From Thermoplasmata archaeon (lineage in GTDB: Archaea; Thermoplasmatota; Thermoplasmata; Sysuiplasmatales; Sysuiplasmataceae): a DNA stretch of 50,257 nt. Shown here one piece after another: positions 32,337 through 41,302 of the stretch (position 1 is its first letter; each line of letters opens with the position of its first letter). Both the position numbers and the translations under genes were made by a program. Below the pieces are notes generated by a model. The model was not told the origin of the DNA. It saw only the letters and a program-made list of their open reading frames with translations, and did no database searches. The stretch covers positions 1 through 50,257 of the forward strand of contig JAKAVR010000006.1 in NCBI GenBank assembly GCA_021817225.1, read 5' to 3'.

Positions 32337-33308
32337 CTATGGCAGGGTTGAGATGTAATCGCTGAACTCGTCTATCATATCCTGCCATGTTCTTTCAATT
32401 GCCTTCTCCCTGTAGGTGGCAGAGGGCCCCATCTGGTACGCCTTGGTGAGAGCTTCCTTGATTGTCTGTTCGCTAGCGAGTCTGCAGAAGTTTACACCCG
32501 GTTTTCCGTCATACACTTCGAGATGTATGGGCAGGTCGTTAATCACGACCGGCGTTTCCATTGAAAGCGCCTCGGCAGGTGTGATGGAATATCCTTCCTC
32601 GAGCGACAGGTAAATGTAAATGTCGCTTTCCGCGTAGATGCCGTACACACTTTCATTTGCCTGGGGAGGTCTCAGGTCGTAATTTATCTTGTATTTTTGG
32701 CAGTTATCCTGCAGTGCCTGCTCGTTATCGTTTTGCTTTCCGCGAACGTGTATAAACCTGATGTTCTTCCCCGGGAAAGTCTCTCTCAGGATTCTGGGAA
32801 CCTGGAGCATCGGGATGCGTCTGCTTGCTCCAGGTGCTATTCCGCCTATGTGCGAAACAACGATTTCATCCTTTCTCGAAACGCGCGGGACCACGTCATG
32901 GACATCGACACCACACTTGATCACCCTTAGTGGTTTGTCGAATTTGCTGCGCACCTGGCCCGCCACGAAGTCGCTTATTGCAATGAAGGAGCCTGCATTT
33001 CTCATGGCGAGATTATTCAGTGCCTCCTCCACCCTGTTCTCCTTTACCTGGTAGGGGTGGAATACGACCATGAGGTCTGGAAAGAGGTACTTTCCGTCTA
33101 TGGAAACCATGAACTTCCTCCCTCCGAACCTGTTGGAGACATATGCCCTGAATGATGAGGTGACAAGATTGATGAATGCATGATTCGCCGAGTTGGAACT
33201 GAGTGTGATTCTCGGATAGCTGGTCCCGTTGTGCAGTCTCTCCACATACTGGGAAATAGCGCTGTTCTTTGCCGGGTAGTCAAGTGAAACAAGCATGACA
33301 TCCTTCAT
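32337..33308 (-). CDS. glycosyltransferase, GT4-like (GT-B fold)
   Basis: 323 residues from the ATG at 33308, which precedes the first beta strand (MKDVMLVSLDYPAKNSAISQYVERL). The frame extends to a TTG at 33350, but that adds non-conserved residues. The C-terminal half has the GT4 donor-binding pattern: a glycine loop (VSHIGGIAPGASRR), strand FIHVRGKQ, and SLEEGYSITPAEALSMETPVVIND with the E-x7-E arrangement. The N-terminal acceptor domain is short. It should transfer an activated sugar to a lipid or protein-linked glycan at the membrane face. It lies next to another GT4 gene on the same strand. Confidence 0.82.
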   Translation of the reverse strand: MKDVMLVSLDYPAKNSAISQYVERLHNGTSYPRITLSSNSANHAFINLVTSSFRAYVSNRFGGRKFMVSIDGKYLFPDLMVVFHPYQVKENRVEEALNNLAMRNAGSFIAISDFVAGQVRSKFDKPLRVIKCGVDVHDVVPRVSRKDEIVVSHIGGIAPGASRRIPMLQVPRILRETFPGKNIRFIHVRGKQNDNEQALQDNCQKYKINYDLRPPQANESVYGIYAESDIYIYLSLEEGYSITPAEALSMETPVVINDLPIHLEVYDGKPGVNFCRLASEQTIKEALTKAYQMGPSATYREKAIERTWQDMIDEFSDYISTLP

Positions 33309-33371
33309 GATGAACTGCCTTGGACGATGATCGGTATTCAGCCTTACCAATTCTCCGATTTAAGACTATTC

Positions 33372-34487
33372 TTATGCCTGCCTTCTGTCCTCAATCAGTT
33401 CTGCGAGCTTTTCAGCATACTTCTCAATATCAAACAGTTCGATGCTTCTTTTTTTGTTGAATGCACCGACTTCAGCCCTCATGGCAGGATCTGATCGAAG
33501 TGCCATTATCCTTTCCGCAAGAGCCTCGGCATTCCCCTGCGGGACAACCATATCATCCCTGCCTATGACTTCCCCGAGCGCGCCGCTGTCGCTCGCAATT
33601 ACAGGCATGCCCGCAGTCATTGCCTCCATTACGCTTACCCCCGCCTGCTCCTCCCATCTGACCGTCCCCATGAAATGTATGTCTTCGCTGGGATATACGA
33701 ACATATCAGATGAGGCAAGGAGCTTCATTTTTCTCTCTTCGGCAACGTATCCTTCATACCGTATTCTCCTGTCTGCGGCAGCCGCCGCTTCCACCGTTTC
33801 TCTCAGAGGACCGGTGCCGGCGATCACAAGCCTCATGTCAGTGTGGCCTTTGCCCTCCAGTGATTTGAATGCCCTGAGGAGCGTTTCTATTCCCTTGTTC
33901 TTTCTCAGCCGGCCAAGGTAGAGAATCTCACATGTCTCCTTGTTGACATCTCTCCTCAGCTCCAGGAAAGGTTTCAGAAACATGCAGAAATTCATCCGTG
34001 ATATCCTGCCGATGGGAGCGCCAGCGCTCTGCAGCGATTTACTCGCCTTCAGTGAATGCGCCACGAACAGGTCGGCATGGCTCGCCACATGTTTTGCGAA
34101 CAGTCTTGTCAGAGGGAACTTGCCCCAAGTCGATTGCTGCATAGGAACGGTGTCGTCTGCAAAGACTATGTGCATGAAATCTCGTTTCTTTCTGAGCCTG
34201 GCCACCTGGTAGGATAATGATGAGAAGACTTCGTAGGTAATCACCACCGACGGGTCAATGGAGTCGAAAAGATCCCGAATGGACTTTATGAATGTCACTC
34301 TGCCCGGACCTCTTCCAGGCATCGCAAACACAGTCGAGTAGTCAGGCGTGAGAGTCCTCGCCTTCAGTTTGAGCTCATCGGAAAGATTCATGTTATCCGT
34401 GACGAAAACTGGCGAATATCCGGGTATGAGGCTTATTGCCTCCATGTTGGGATAGTATGGTCTGCCCGGAGGGTAGAGGAAGGCCAT
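33372..34487 (-). CDS. glycosyltransferase, GT4 family
   Basis: 371 residues from the chosen ATG (MAFLYPPGRPYYPNMEAISLIPGY). GT-B fold with ILYLGRLRKNKGIETLLRAFKSL, RLVIAGTGPLRETVE, YEGYV and the donor-site segment EEQAGVSVMEAMTAGMPVIASDSGALGEVI, classic GT4 signatures. Upstream in-frame ATG 34544 and TTG 34565 exist. However, a minus-strand TATA-like ATCTTAAAATGG (about 34541-34552) overlaps the first and would start transcription near 34525, and a GAGGTG ribosome-binding site precedes 34487. Likely role in surface glycan or glycolipid assembly. The sugar is unknown. Confidence 0.85.
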   Translation of the reverse strand: MAFLYPPGRPYYPNMEAISLIPGYSPVFVTDNMNLSDELKLKARTLTPDYSTVFAMPGRGPGRVTFIKSIRDLFDSIDPSVVITYEVFSSLSYQVARLRKKRDFMHIVFADDTVPMQQSTWGKFPLTRLFAKHVASHADLFVAHSLKASKSLQSAGAPIGRISRMNFCMFLKPFLELRRDVNKETCEILYLGRLRKNKGIETLLRAFKSLEGKGHTDMRLVIAGTGPLRETVEAAAAADRRIRYEGYVAEERKMKLLASSDMFVYPSEDIHFMGTVRWEEQAGVSVMEAMTAGMPVIASDSGALGEVIGRDDMVVPQGNAEALAERIMALRSDPAMRAEVGAFNKKRSIELFDIEKYAEKLAELIEDRRQA

Positions 34488-34602
34488 GCCTCTCTGCACC
34501 TCTTTGCCGGGACTGCTACTGTCCTGTCGAACCTCATTGTCCATTTTAAGATTGGCCACCTTCAATCATTTACTGCCAGGTCGCTGCCACGGTCGGAACA
34601 GC

Positions 34603-35565
34603 TCATGCTGGATGCTCAGTGGAAACTCTCCCCTTCTTGGAATTCCTCACTGCGACTATGTACAGTATCATCAGCAGCCCTATGATAACTGCCCCAGCTG
34701 CCGATAGCAGGAGAAACGCTTCAACCATCGGCCCTTTTGCAGTTATTTCATCAACGACCAGGCTTCCTCCGAAGGCAGTAGGGTATACAATGTAGTTCAG
34801 CGAGAAAATGATGATGGCGGTCATGGCGCCGAATACAAGTTTGTTCGAAATCAGGGGTGCCGTGACACGGCTCTGGTAAAGCAGTGGAGGGACGAGCGTC
34901 AGCAGAACGGGCACGAGAAACATCGGAGTTATGAACGAAGGCGAATACAGGTAGAGGGAAATGGTCGAGAACAGTATTCCGGCAGAAGTAAGCGGTACTG
35001 TCAGCCGCCTGAACTCCTCCATGGAATAAAACACCGGTGCCAGCCCTATGCCTGTGAAGAGCACGCCAGCGACATAGAGTATGCTTGCAGGATCACTTAT
35101 CCATGTCGCAAGGGAGAAGGAATAGTTTGAGAGGCTTATGCCCCGCCCGCTCACAATTGCGGACAGAACAGTAATGACAACAAGGCCTATGAGCAGCGTG
35201 AACAGGGAATACAACTTGTAGAGTTTCTTCTCGTCCAGCCAGCCTCTCCTGATTATGAGTTCCGCGAAGGATATGGACGCGTTCCTGGCAACGAACAGAA
35301 TGAGGAAAATAATGATGGTTGCGGCAAAGAGACTTGCGACGGGCAGCAGCAGACTCGGGTAGGCAAAATCAGCCGTGACGACCCAGAAGGCAGCAAAAGT
35401 GCCGGTCACCTCCCAGATGGGGACGATGTAGTCAAGGACGCTCTTCCTGGACTTCTCGTAGAAAAGGAGGAGCAGCACCGCTCCCATCATTTCAGTGATG
35501 AACAACGTGAGGAAGACGGAAAAGACTGCAAAGTTGACATAGAAAAGCCAGTTAATAGTTGACAC
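34603..35565 (-). CDS. cydB: cytochrome bd oxidase subunit II
   Basis: Second subunit of the bd-type quinol oxidase, 320 residues with about eight membrane helices. It begins with a hydrophobic helix pair (WLFYVNFAVFSVFLTLFITEMMGAVLLLLFYEKSRK) and continues with the family segment VPIWEVTGTFAAFWVVTADFAYP. It is shorter than the E. coli form (379), as in other archaeal versions. The start overlaps the end of cydA by 14 nt, so the two are translated together. It stabilises the haem-containing subunit I and completes the quinol:O2 oxidoreductase in the membrane. Confidence 0.82.
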   Translation of the reverse strand: MSTINWLFYVNFAVFSVFLTLFITEMMGAVLLLLFYEKSRKSVLDYIVPIWEVTGTFAAFWVVTADFAYPSLLLPVASLFAATIIIFLILFVARNASISFAELIIRRGWLDEKKLYKLYSLFTLLIGLVVITVLSAIVSGRGISLSNYSFSLATWISDPASILYVAGVLFTGIGLAPVFYSMEEFRRLTVPLTSAGILFSTISLYLYSPSFITPMFLVPVLLTLVPPLLYQSRVTAPLISNKLVFGAMTAIIIFSLNYIVYPTAFGGSLVVDEITAKGPMVEAFLLLSAAGAVIIGLLMILYIVAVRNSKKGRVSTEHPA

Positions 35566-36925
35566 CCCCGCCCGCCGATGTCTCCTTCAGTTCCCTTTCA
35601 AGTGATTTGCCGTTGAATACCCTCGCGAAGAAATAGAAAGTGAAGGGGATGAGGAACAGGTAGAATGCAATGATAACAAGCCCCGGCACAAGGAGAGCGC
35701 TGCTGTAGTTGGCCGCCTCTCCAACTGTCATAACATTGTATACTATCCACGGCTGGCGGCCGACTTCGTCCGTGACCCAGCCCAGTTCCATTGTCGCAAG
35801 GGCAAAAGGCGCAAGGAACTGGGCGCCGTAAGACAGCAACCTGTTGTCGTATGGCCTCCGTCCTGCGAGCCACATGACAGTGAACACAAGGAGGAAGAAA
35901 CCCATCAGGAAACCGGATGGAACCATGATATCGAAAGTTGTGTGAATAATCAAGGGCGGCCACTCAGACTGCGGGTACTGTGAGAGACCGGGCAGATTTG
36001 TAATGCCAGTCTCCATCTGCACAAGGAAAGACTGCAGGCCGGGTATGTCGAAACCACCCACTACCTTTCCTCCGACGATTGTGCCGAAGATGTGCTCGGG
36101 AAACCCGCTCCCCGGCGTGGGATTGAGCTCGATGGCAGCATACTTCAGCGGCTGTTCCGTCAGGAGGGTGGTTATCTCATTTATCCCGGAGTATATTGTA
36201 AGCACAACAAAAACAGCCGAGAGCAGTGTTGTGAGCCTCAGTCCCTTGAGGAACAGCTCTTTTTCTTCTTCCGAATGACTCCTCATGTACCTGTAGGCGA
36301 AATAGCCGCCCATCAGCATCGCGCCTGCGAACACTACCATTGAGAGCACATGCAATATTTCAGGAACCGTCGATGGTGTGAGGAAGGGTGCCCACGGGCT
36401 CACATCTGTTATCTGGCCCGTCGCCAGGTAGTTGCTTATGTTGAACCCGTTTGGCGTATTCATCCAGGCGTTGACCATCGATATGAGTGCGCCCGATGCA
36501 AGCGTTCCAGCGACAATGGGAAGTGTGAGCATCCAGTGAGTATACTTGCCGGTGAACGAATTCCAGTAGTATGCATAAACCACGAGGAACACGGTCTCGA
36601 TGAAGAATGCGAATATTTCGACGTAGAAGACAGCAATGACTCCCGTCTGGGAAACAAGCGTCATGAAACCTGGAAACAGGTTGACAAGTTCTACGGCCAT
36701 CACAACACCGCTTGCTGTCCCGACGCCGAAGGACACAATGAAAACCCTCAGCAGTTTTCTTGCAAGCGCTCCGTAGTACCTGTCGTTGTACCGTATGGAA
36801 AGGAATTCCGTGATTGAGATCAGGATCGAGAGGGTGATGCTCACGGAGACAAGGAGAATGTGCGACCCGATCGTGAATGCAAACAGAAACCTGTCGAAGT
36901 CAACCATCGGAAATGCCATAGGCAT
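35552..36925 (-). CDS. cydA: cytochrome bd oxidase subunit I
   Basis: Catalytic, haem-binding subunit of a bd-type terminal oxidase that oxidises quinol and reduces O2 to water, 457 residues and about nine membrane helices. Seen: the N-terminal haem-ligand His (FTIGSHILLVS, H22), membrane Glu residues in VVMAVELVNLFPGF, a second His (EILHVLSMVVFAGAM), the quinol-loop motif LLTEQPLKYAAIE, and the family's DEVGRQPWIVYNVMTVGEA near the end. The Q-loop is of the short type. Starts at 36925, 36919 or 36907 are all possible. TATA-like elements lie at about 36943-36967. It forms an operon with cydB. Confidence 0.92.
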   Translation of the reverse strand: MPMAFPMVDFDRFLFAFTIGSHILLVSVSITLSILISITEFLSIRYNDRYYGALARKLLRVFIVSFGVGTASGVVMAVELVNLFPGFMTLVSQTGVIAVFYVEIFAFFIETVFLVVYAYYWNSFTGKYTHWMLTLPIVAGTLASGALISMVNAWMNTPNGFNISNYLATGQITDVSPWAPFLTPSTVPEILHVLSMVVFAGAMLMGGYFAYRYMRSHSEEEKELFLKGLRLTTLLSAVFVVLTIYSGINEITTLLTEQPLKYAAIELNPTPGSGFPEHIFGTIVGGKVVGGFDIPGLQSFLVQMETGITNLPGLSQYPQSEWPPLIIHTTFDIMVPSGFLMGFFLLVFTVMWLAGRRPYDNRLLSYGAQFLAPFALATMELGWVTDEVGRQPWIVYNVMTVGEAANYSSALLVPGLVIIAFYLFLIPFTFYFFARVFNGKSLERELKETSAGGGVNY

Positions 36926-37034
36926 GGCCTCGCAGTTTCTGTTTATGAGCGGACCCTATTAATCATCCGAACCGAACATATCAGCACGTCCGACTAAATA
37001 TTGTGAAAAAGACGCAGAGAATCCGATTCTGGAG

Positions 37035-37562
37035 TTAGTGCAAACTGCCCTTTCTCCTTATCAGCATCTCCTCGGTAAGTTCCCAGTTCCTTCCGCCATC
37101 CTTTGACTCGAGTGCCTTCCACTTGAATTCGTCCCTGCTTATGTCAAAGAAAATCCATTGTTCGGGCCGGCCATCTTCGGTATTGCCTTCCAGCACTATG
37201 TCGTCTCCGTCCTTCCTCCCGATGAATGTCCGTATAATGCTGCCGCCCGGGGCAATCCAGATGCTGCGCCATGCATCTATGCCTTCATCGTGGAAGCGAA
37301 TTGTTGTTCCAACCGGCACGTTGCGCTTCCGGCTCTCATCGTACTGCATCCAGACATCCTGCGTTGCCAGGCCGTCGAGTATCCATGCCCAGTGGAGTTC
37401 GCCCCTGAACCTCAGTTCGCTTCCGTCCTTCTGTGGAAACCTGTCCTCGACTATATCCCAGTCGCCAACGAACTGGCCGAAGAGCTGGAGCTTGTCCTCC
37501 TTTGCCCTGTGAGGCCCCTCTGAAAAGAGATGCCCGGCCAGACCCGCATCATCGCGACTCAT
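37035..37562 (-). CDS. DUF1579-like (lipocalin-type beta-barrel) protein
   Basis: 175-residue soluble protein. The middle reads FVGDWDIVEDRFPQKDGSELRFRGELHWAWILDGLATQDVW, then RFHDEGIDAWRSIWIAPGGSIIRTFIGRKDGDDIVLEGN and DEFKWKALESKDGGRNWELTEEMLIRRK. This is the strand pattern of DUF1579 and related lipocalin-like proteins that measure 'G-x-W' at the start of the barrel. Function unknown; it could bind a small hydrophobic ligand. It follows the VOC gene by 24 nt on the same strand and is probably cotranscribed with it. Confidence 0.65.
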   Translation of the reverse strand: MSRDDAGLAGHLFSEGPHRAKEDKLQLFGQFVGDWDIVEDRFPQKDGSELRFRGELHWAWILDGLATQDVWMQYDESRKRNVPVGTTIRFHDEGIDAWRSIWIAPGGSIIRTFIGRKDGDDIVLEGNTEDGRPEQWIFFDISRDEFKWKALESKDGGRNWELTEEMLIRRKGSLH

Positions 37563-37586
37563 GCAGACAACCGTTGCGCATGACTC

Positions 37587-37967
37587 TCAGGAGAATAGTT
37601 CGATGTATAAGCCATCCGGGTCCTGTATGTACACCCACCTGCTCTTGGCTGTCCTGACATCCAGCACCACCGGATGGCCGGCCGCTTCCGCTTCCCTGAT
37701 GGCCTCATCCATGTTGCCCACGCGGAAGGCGAGATGATCCAGGCCCTCTCCGACAGTGTATGGTGCATCATGCGTCGACCCTTTCTCATAGAAGTTGAGC
37801 TCCAGTTCCGGACCGTCCTTCCTGCTTTGCAGCGAAACTACCTCTCCATCAGCCTCTTTTATCTTCTGCCTGCCCGTGACCTGCATATTCAGTATCTTTG
37901 TGTAGAATGCGACCGACCGCTCCAGATCCCTTACCCTGATGCCTGTGTAAACAAAGTCAGCCTTCAC
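37587..37967 (-). CDS. VOC-superfamily (glyoxalase/dioxygenase-like) protein
   Basis: 126 residues with the two beta-alpha-beta3 modules of the vicinal oxygen chelate fold: TGIRVRDLERSVAFYTKILNM in the first and GLDHLAFRVGNMDEAIREAEAAG in the second, ending VYIQDPDGLYIELFS. Likely metal ligands are E in ELELNF, H in LDHLAF and E in YIELF. The usual first His before the 'IRVxDLxRS' motif is not obvious (FVYTG). Family activities include glyoxalase I, epimerase and ring-cleaving dioxygenase. Specificity cannot be set. It is the first gene of a likely pair with the DUF1579-like gene. Confidence 0.85.
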   Translation of the reverse strand: MKADFVYTGIRVRDLERSVAFYTKILNMQVTGRQKIKEADGEVVSLQSRKDGPELELNFYEKGSTHDAPYTVGEGLDHLAFRVGNMDEAIREAEAAGHPVVLDVRTAKSRWVYIQDPDGLYIELFS

Positions 37968-38080
37968 GACTTCACCGTGCCGGGATAAATCCAGATCGGT
38001 TAAGTGGATTCTCCCTTCGTATGCGGTGGAAAGGTAATTCTCAACTGTGCTTTGAAGCCGAATAAGCAGCCTGTCGCCTC

Positions 38081-38172
38081 ATTTGTGCAATGGGTCAGAA
38101 GCAGAGCAACAAGAAGACGTCATGGCCCCCAGGTTGGACAACACGATTGTGCAAACAGTTCATCCTGCACAA
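38081..38172. promoter_or_regulatory. three copies of a TTGTGCA motif upstream of a glycosyltransferase gene
   Basis: TTTGTGCAA occurs at 38082-38090, ATTGTGCAAA at 38146-38155 and the inverted TGCACAAAT at 38166-38174. The last two form an inverted repeat (TTGTGCA, 12-nt spacer, TGCACAA) that ends 20 nt before the TATA element at 38192. The arrangement suggests a regulator-binding region for the gene at 38220. No regulator is identified. Confidence 0.45.
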
Positions 38173-38191
38173 ATTGACTTAAGTAACTGAC

Positions 38192-38200
38192 CATTTTATC
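38192..38200 (+). promoter_or_regulatory. TATA box of the GT2 gene
   Basis: CATTTTATC lies 20-28 nt before the TTG start at 38220, so the gene probably begins with a leaderless TTG codon. Confidence 0.5.
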
Positions 38201-38219
38201 ATGGGCGGTAGGTGGCACA

Positions 38220-39179
38220 TTGTCCCGCAATCAGCCTGTCTCGAATCAAGCCACGGTATCGGTAGTGGTTGCAGGTAGAAACAGGTACGAAAAACTCTTT
38301 GCCACAATCCAGAGTCTTATGGAGTCGGAATATTCCATTCCTGAAATTATCTACGTTGACACCGGCTCAGGGGATCAGCTTATTTCTCAGGTAACCAGGC
38401 TTTTCCCTTCGGTAACTGTGCGGCGTGTTTTCACAGGAAACCCTCAGGAAGCCAGGAACACGGGTGCAGAACTTTCGAGGGGAGACTACATTGTCTTCTG
38501 CGACGACGATGTCATAGTCGGCAGGAAAACGATCGGTAACCTTGTTGGAATACTCAGTTCAAGGGATGGTGCGGGAGCAATCGGTTGCGCATGCTACTCA
38601 GACAGTTCCATGAGCCGGGGTCTCAATTGCTACACTCTGTCCACTCCCTTCTGGCTGAATCGTGAAGGGAAGCCTGTCGCTAATGCGGGCGTCTTCCAGG
38701 TCTTCGGAATCAGGAATTTCATAATGTTCAAGCGAAGCGTCTTTCTTCTCACGGGGGGCTGGGACACAAATGTCTTTATTCAGGGTGATGAAACCGATCT
38801 GCACTACAGGATGCACAGGCTCGGCTACAGTCTCCTCATGGACTCGAATTCTTACATCATTGACCAGACGCCTGGAAAAGAAGACAGGATTGTGATAAAT
38901 GAGGTGGGCCTGTCGAGAAAAGGGCTTGGAGTCCGCAATACCCTCTACTCCGAACTCAAGCAACTTTCCTTCGCTGTTCTGCTCTGGATATTCCCTTCCT
39001 CACTCTTGTGGATGTTGTTAAGGTCAATTTATACAAACTCCGTCCACGACTATACCAGAGGTGTTAAGGCATTCTTTGGAATGAAGCACAAAGCCATCTC
39101 GGGAAGGAGGGATTCCATTCCCCGCTCGATATTTGTTGACCTGTCCATCCTGTTGAAGCTGCAATTTCTCCATGCATAG
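38220..39179 (+). CDS. glycosyltransferase family 2 (GT-A fold)
   Basis: 319 residues. The N-terminal nucleotide-sugar domain has VSVVVAGRNRYEKLFATIQSLMES, EIIYVDTGSGD and the metal-binding acidic motif GDYIVFCDDDVIVG. Later comes the acceptor-side segment LLTGGWDTNVFIQGDETDLHYRMHRLGYSLLMD, with the QGDE(T)DL motif typical of GT2. A hydrophobic stretch near the C-terminus (LSFAVLLWIFPSSLLWMLL) suggests membrane association. It starts at TTG 38220 by TATA spacing. The ATG at 38201 is in another frame. It leads a plus-strand group of glycan genes. Confidence 0.85.
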   Translation: MSRNQPVSNQATVSVVVAGRNRYEKLFATIQSLMESEYSIPEIIYVDTGSGDQLISQVTRLFPSVTVRRVFTGNPQEARNTGAELSRGDYIVFCDDDVIVGRKTIGNLVGILSSRDGAGAIGCACYSDSSMSRGLNCYTLSTPFWLNREGKPVANAGVFQVFGIRNFIMFKRSVFLLTGGWDTNVFIQGDETDLHYRMHRLGYSLLMDSNSYIIDQTPGKEDRIVINEVGLSRKGLGVRNTLYSELKQLSFAVLLWIFPSSLLWMLLRSIYTNSVHDYTRGVKAFFGMKHKAISGRRDSIPRSIFVDLSILLKLQFLHA

Positions 39180-39329
39180 ACTCTGCTGCACATATTGCTG
39201 CGAAGGTCCCTTCGACGAGCGGCGAAAATCAGATTTTCAGCCATTTCCCCTTGCCCGATGCGTGGGGAAGAGCCTCGTCGAGATGCCAATCCTTAAGTCA
39301 TGTTTCCTTAATTGTCGGGCCTGTAACCC

Positions 39330-41291
39330 ATGAGATACAAGGCCGCGATGCAAAAAGTCACTCCATTTGCATTGACAATTGCATTTGTCGTTCTTCTCTC
39401 GATTTATAACTTCAAGCTTTACACTAACAACTACTACACTCTCTTTGATCTTGGCCTTGGATACCGCCTGTCGTATTTTTTCTCTCAGACATTTTCCCCC
39501 GTTGGATGGCCGTTTCCTCACGCACTGGTTTCTGCGACGCCATTCACGAAGATGTTCTACATGGTAACCGGGCTGACGATGCTTGTATATGACAGCCCGC
39601 TTACCCTTCTCATCGATCAGACGATATTGATTGGTCTGGGATCATATGCGGTTTTCAGGATAGCCGAGATCAAGACAGGCAATTTCAAGGTGGCACTGAC
39701 GTTTCAAATTCTGTATTTTCTTTTCCCTTCGACTTACGGTTATATGGCACAGGGGGGGAACTACATGGTGTTCCTGGAGGGCTTTCTCCTTCTGAATTAC
39801 ATGTTCTTCCTGCGGAAGAGATGGTTTTTCTTCTTCGTGACGGGGATGCTTGGTGCGATCACAAACAGCTGGGCACCCGGCATATTCTTCCTGCTTTACC
39901 TGATTGAGTTTACAAGGGGTATACGAGGCATCTCTCTTTCTCACCTGCCAAGGAAGATTGCTGCAGGAGCCGGCCATTACATGAATTCGCTCAGGCACAA
40001 TCTGAATTCATCAGGCAGATTCAGCAGGTGTCTTGCGTGGCTCCGTGCAGAGTCAGTCTCACTGGGAAAATTCTTTTCAGGCAGACTGAACAGAAACAAC
40101 CTCCCTGTCGCGATCATCGCAATTGTGTGGATAGCGATATTTGCATTCGAGGCGCGCATCTACACGATCGGGGGACTGATCATCGCTTCTAGGATAGGTG
40201 ATGTGGCATCTGTTTCATCATCCTCCGGCAGCGCGACTGTTTTCTCATTCCTCATCAATAATGAAACACTCCCGAAAATAGTGTATGTGGCAGGGCAACT
40301 CATTCCTTTGCTCTTTACCCCGCTTCTTTCACTGTTCGTCCTGCCAGCAGTTGGCTATTTTCTGATAGTCGGTGCGACGACCAACTACGTCCCTTATTAC
40401 AACCTGTTCGAACAGTACCCATATCTTTACTCGGGGTTTCTTTTCATTTCATCTATAACTGCAATCTCTCGGTTGCCCAGGAAGAAACTGCTCAACACCC
40501 TTCTCATTCTGATGGTATTGTCAAGCGCCATCTCATTTTCCATTTTTTCTCCATTCAGCCTAAGCAATGTGACTTCGGGCAAGCTTGGAACCCAGCTTGG
40601 TGACTCTGCTGCCATTGCGAACATAAACCATGCCTATTCCCTGATTCCCGTGCACTCATCTGTGTTCATACAGAACGACATGCCGCAACTGATGAACAGG
40701 GACAAGGTCTACATTGACGGCTACTATGCCAACCAGACTGTGGACTATGCGGTTATGAATCCACTGACGCTCAACAATATAATGACCGCATTCGGCGGAT
40801 TCAGCCTGTACTGGGCAAATCATTTTGCAGGCAACAATTCATACGGCGTATACGAGAGCATGCAGGGCCTGATTGTCTACAAGCTCGGATACACTGGAAG
40901 TCCGGTGTACTACGTGCCGTATGCAGCCTCGCAGCCAATTGGGCAGCCCTACTCCATCGGGCAGAGGCTGACGACCGAACAGCTCAGTTCCAGCAGCATG
41001 CTCCTTTCACCCGGCAACTTCTCGGTTTCCTACACCCTCTCCAATGTTTCGAAGCAGAGCACTATCAACCACATCCTGTTCACTGCGTATTCAGAAAGTG
41101 GGCAGATACTGCCGCTCCGGCTTGTTTCCGTCAACGAGTCTGCAACCCACCCCGGGCAGTATTCTGTCCAGCTCAGCTATTCCTCACGCCTTTTCCATCG
41201 GGTGAATTTCAATGTTTTGAACACAAACGGGCTGATATGCTCCGCTTCGCTCACGATTGATTCCATTTCTGTAGCCCAAACCAGCCCCTGA
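39330..41291 (+). CDS. polytopic membrane protein, DUF2079-like
   Basis: 653-residue protein with roughly ten membrane helices in the first ~420 residues and a large extracytoplasmic C-terminal domain. Features resembling DUF2079 proteins: FDLGLGYRLSYFFSQTF near the first loop, SPLTLLIDQTILIGLGSYAVFRIA, and HAYSLIPVHSSVFIQNDMPQLMNRDKVY in the tail. The overall plan (helices, acidic first loop, outer tail) is that of GT-C-type enzymes such as dolichol-phosphate-sugar-dependent transferases, so a role in surface glycosylation is plausible but inferred. It ends 11 nt before a GT4 gene that has a strong ribosome-binding site, so the two likely form an operon. Confidence 0.65.
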   Translation: MRYKAAMQKVTPFALTIAFVVLLSIYNFKLYTNNYYTLFDLGLGYRLSYFFSQTFSPVGWPFPHALVSATPFTKMFYMVTGLTMLVYDSPLTLLIDQTILIGLGSYAVFRIAEIKTGNFKVALTFQILYFLFPSTYGYMAQGGNYMVFLEGFLLLNYMFFLRKRWFFFFVTGMLGAITNSWAPGIFFLLYLIEFTRGIRGISLSHLPRKIAAGAGHYMNSLRHNLNSSGRFSRCLAWLRAESVSLGKFFSGRLNRNNLPVAIIAIVWIAIFAFEARIYTIGGLIIASRIGDVASVSSSSGSATVFSFLINNETLPKIVYVAGQLIPLLFTPLLSLFVLPAVGYFLIVGATTNYVPYYNLFEQYPYLYSGFLFISSITAISRLPRKKLLNTLLILMVLSSAISFSIFSPFSLSNVTSGKLGTQLGDSAAIANINHAYSLIPVHSSVFIQNDMPQLMNRDKVYIDGYYANQTVDYAVMNPLTLNNIMTAFGGFSLYWANHFAGNNSYGVYESMQGLIVYKLGYTGSPVYYVPYAASQPIGQPYSIGQRLTTEQLSSSSMLLSPGNFSVSYTLSNVSKQSTINHILFTAYSESGQILPLRLVSVNESATHPGQYSVQLSYSSRLFHRVNFNVLNTNGLICSASLTIDSISVAQTSP

Positions 41292-41302
41292 AAGGAGTCG
41301 AC

